A stretch of 64,000 nucleotides of DNA. Source: Podarcis raffonei. Its lineage: Eukaryota; Chordata; Lepidosauria; Squamata; Lacertidae. Positions within the stretch are counted from its first letter, which is position 1; every line of letters begins with the position of its first letter. Made by a program: the position numbers and the translations under genes. A model generated the notes under the pieces. That model was not told the DNA's origin. It saw only the letters and a program-made list of their open reading frames with translations, and made no database searches. The DNA is taken from NCBI RefSeq assembly GCF_027172205.1, contig NC_070614.1, positions 39,686,001 through 39,750,000 of the forward strand. The letters are read 5' to 3'. Below are positions 61,065 through 64,000 of this stretch, one piece after another.

Positions 61065-64000
61065 GGCAGCCCATCAATTTTACTTTCCTCGGCCGTTCTG
61101 TGGTTGTGCCTTCCTCCACTGTGGATGCAGGAAGCGGAGCTGAGCAGGGGCTGATCGTGCTTGGTTACTGGTGAGGCAAGTGCACTCTGCATGAGCTCTG
61201 AGGCACCCTTTCTTCACATTGGCCGCCCTAGCATTTTGTGTGGGAGGGTGGATAACTTTGGTGGTCCCTGGTTCCAAGAGCCTCTCGGTCTCCCCACATG
61301 TCCCAACATGGGCAGGCCCCTCTCACACCCGCGATGCATTGCCATGCTGACTACACCACTTCCTCTCGCTGTGTGCATTTAACGGTTGCTTCTTCTTTTT
61401 CAGTATTTCTCCACCGCCACCTCCTCCTCGGTTTCATTCACTCCTTCCTGCCTGGCCAAACAGAATATTGGTGAGGCGAAGGCAAAGCTGAGGCCTGCCC
61501 CACAAGAACCTTCCCTCAACAGGTGGGACCAGCGTTGCGTGAAGCCTTCTTCCTAAGCAAAAGGTAGAGGGGAGCGGGATGGTGGGACGTTGGTCATTTG
61601 GGATAGAGCAAAATTGCAAAGTATCGTGTGGAAATGGTTGTGGGGAAGGTGGGGTGGCAGCTGCGGAAATGAGAGCTGCATTGTTAAAGTGTGTTTGTTG
61701 TATCGTCCACCTGGCATCCCTCGAAGGAGTTCTGTTGGGCATCTATTTTATCTTCACAGAAACCTGTGAGGTAGGTTAGCGACTAGCCGAGGCGGGATTT
61801 GAACCTGGCTCTAAATCAAACACTTTGTCTGCTAAGTAGTCTGCCCCGAGCTGGGATTAAGAGCTGAAAGAGCTGGAAGAACAGTGGAAAAGGCTGCTAT
61901 ATGCAGAGAATCCAGCATCTCGACCAAGTGGCAAAGTAGAGAAATCTGCTTCAGGCAGGACCATGATAGAGAGATGGGGAAAGGCAGGAATTTGAATTTT
62001 TGAAGTGCCGGCCCTAACAGAAGGGAGGCGGTACTTCTGGGGCTCAGCTTCAGGCGGCATAATGACTTGAGTTGGCACAGGAGTCTCCACAGGACTAAAT
62101 CAGGTTTCTGGTCCTGATTTCACCCTTATAATCTAGGCAGCTATATAGTTTTATAGTCTACAGCCACATTTTCCTTCCTGGATGCTGGATGCATTTCTTA
62201 AACTCTTCGCTGCTCATGAATAACACATGCCAAAACGTGGAAAGTTAGTGAGCACCCTTTTTCTATAGTGATAAGTCACAGATTCCATGCTGCGTGGATG
62301 AGTGAAAGTGCTGCGCAGCCCTCAAGTTTCCCCTACACCCACCTTCGATTACGATATCTCACAGTAGATTCAGAAGAGACGCAGTGGAGGAGACACAATG
62401 TGCACACTCTTGGCATCTCCTGTCTGAGCTTCCTACGCAGGAACTGACAGAGGATGGTCCATTGTGGTGAGATGGGGGGAATCCCCCTCCCAAAAACTGC
62501 AGGAAAAGCACTCAGATGACAAGTTTCTTTCAGGGCAGCCTCTCATAGAACTTCTCTGGTCCCTCAAGGGATGGGATGAGGGAGAAATTCAGATTTTTTT
62601 GCATTCTAATGAGAAACTTCCTAATCCACGCTTCTCAAGCCAATGCACAATTAATTATCCTTTGGAATTTGCACCTCTCCAGATTTTGCAGTGTAGATCT
62701 CCAAACCGAGAAGGTGTGCAAAAATGCATATGTTAGTGCTTCTCCAATTTTCCACCTCCCACATGAATTGTTGAGGGTCTTGGCAGACCACTTGATGATT
62801 TTTTTCCCTGCCTGCTGTAGCAATTGCAGTGCGCCATGCTAGACGCTGCATGATTTTGAAATGCATTTTTGTTGCTGCTTTTATTTGTTATACTGTATTT
62901 GATTGCACTTTAAATTCCATAGAATTTGATAGACTTGAGAGTGCAAGTGTCGTTTGCAGAGATGGCACAGACCACCTGAATGAAGCTTATGGACCACTGG
63001 TAATCCGCTGGTAAAACACAATTTGGGAACCCTGTGTTAGGCACAAAAATGCATACGTTAGCAAAGATAATGTAGAAAAATCCATGCCATTATGGAAAAT
63101 CGCTTACAAAAAAAATTGTGCCCAATAGTCAAAACTGCATACCTTTAAAAAATATGGGGTTTTTTGGAGAGAGTTTTGCACTCAAAAAACTGAGGATTAA
63201 AAAAAAAATAGATTGCAATTGCTGTGGAAATGCAAAGATGTTAATTTAAGACTGGGAAACTGAGGAACTGAGAGAAACTGAAATGGGCAGATATATTCAT
63301 CCTTTATCCTCAGGGTGGAGGATAAGCTGCTCCAAGGATTATACCAGGATCTTCCCCTGACTTGGAGCCTGCCCTGTAGAGAGACAACAATGAATTGGGT
63401 GTCCAAATGGCACTGCAATATTTTTTTAGAGGGTTGGGCCTAGCAGGAATGAGGCAATGCTTCAGGCAGAGAACTGTCGTGGGCTGGAACAACCTTGATC
63501 ATTCAGCTTTCTTTCTTTCTTATATTTTATTGCTTCTATTTCTTTTGATTATGGCAGTATGAGAGAAACACTTGAAAGAGAAGCAGCAGGCTGTGGCAGG
63601 AAGAGGGAGCGGCCCTTTCCATCCACCCGCCTTACACAACTGCCACCCGGCCCCTCCTCTCCCCAGGTTCTCTCAGCGGTCAGCCATTTTGTGGGGTGCA
63701 CACAGTGAGGCTCCTTCCATTGGCCTCCTTTGACCCATTTTTGTTTTACGTTCCTTCCATGAGACACATTGTGGTTTCCTGCTGAAAGGCAGGATAGAAA
63801 TATAATAAACGTACACAACAGAACAGTGTTGCAGCACACAAGCAGCATTTCCACACAATTATCTCATTAAGAGAATGTCTCAACGTCAGACTAGGATACC
63901 TAAAGGGCTGTCTCCTTTCATAGGAGCCTGGCAGCTTATTAAGATGAAGGAAGGGTGGCAAAATATAAGGAACCTCTGAGTTTACAGTAATTCTCTAATG
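61065..64000. other. Intergenic, no recognised gene
   Basis: A possible acceptor 'cttctttttcag' at about 61403 is followed by an open stretch, but nothing in it resembles a known protein. An old SINE tail ('aaacctgtgaggtaggttag') lies at 61758-61850. The rest is unassigned, with an AT-rich part at 63000-63230. Confidence 0.5.

Noticed and set aside
61403-61560. Possible exon after 'cttctttttcag'
   Set aside because: No donor, homology or neighbouring exon could be found, so the acceptor-like tract alone is not enough.

Overview
This window looks like nuclear DNA from a squamate reptile, probably a lizard and possibly a lacertid. The evidence is three Sauria-type tRNA SINEs, several BovB (RTE) LINE pieces, other tRNA-derived SINEs and many small DNA transposons. 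The genes have introns, and two of them form a conserved block known from human 16p11.2. The species call is an inference.

Four protein-coding genes can be supported. (1) ZG16, a secreted jacalin-like lectin, lies on the minus strand: coding exons at 19958-22481 and a probable TATA-driven 5' UTR exon near 24876-24927. (2) A Nemo-like kinase paralogue lies on the plus strand with eleven coding exons at 30650-46034. Its exons join in frame to a 453-residue kinase. A CpG island at 28380-29050 lies upstream and a long 3' UTR probably follows. (3) A C16orf54-like single-pass membrane protein lies on the plus strand (49069-49590). (4) A small mucin-like, probably GPI-anchored protein of unknown family lies on the plus strand (57626-58177). 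In human, C16orf54 and ZG16 are divergent neighbours. Here the same divergent pair is kept, with the kinase gene between them.

Layout: 1-19.6 kb holds no recognised gene. It contains SINEs, LTR-like fossils, foldback elements and a decayed LINE that is itself interrupted by a SINE and a hAT MITE. ZG16 fills 19.7-24.95 kb, with a LINE tail in one intron. 25-28 kb is intergenic. 28-47.8 kb is the kinase gene, whose introns are crowded with a pogo/Tigger-like MITE family, a nested L1, an L2-type LINE and BovB pieces. 48.9-50.4 kb is the C16orf54-like gene, 50.4-57.5 kb is repeats, 57.6-58.4 kb is the mucin-like gene, and 58.4-64 kb has no recognised gene.

The four genes do not form a pathway. 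ZG16 acts in secretory granules and mucus, the kinase in Wnt/MAPK-type signalling, and the last two at the cell surface. The most unusual points are the kinase paralogue inside the ZG16-C16orf54 block, the orphan mucin-like gene, an inverted-repeat pair flanking the kinase CpG island, and several families of small transposons with clear target-site duplications. I saw no CRISPR array, prokaryotic operon or functional tRNA or rRNA gene.
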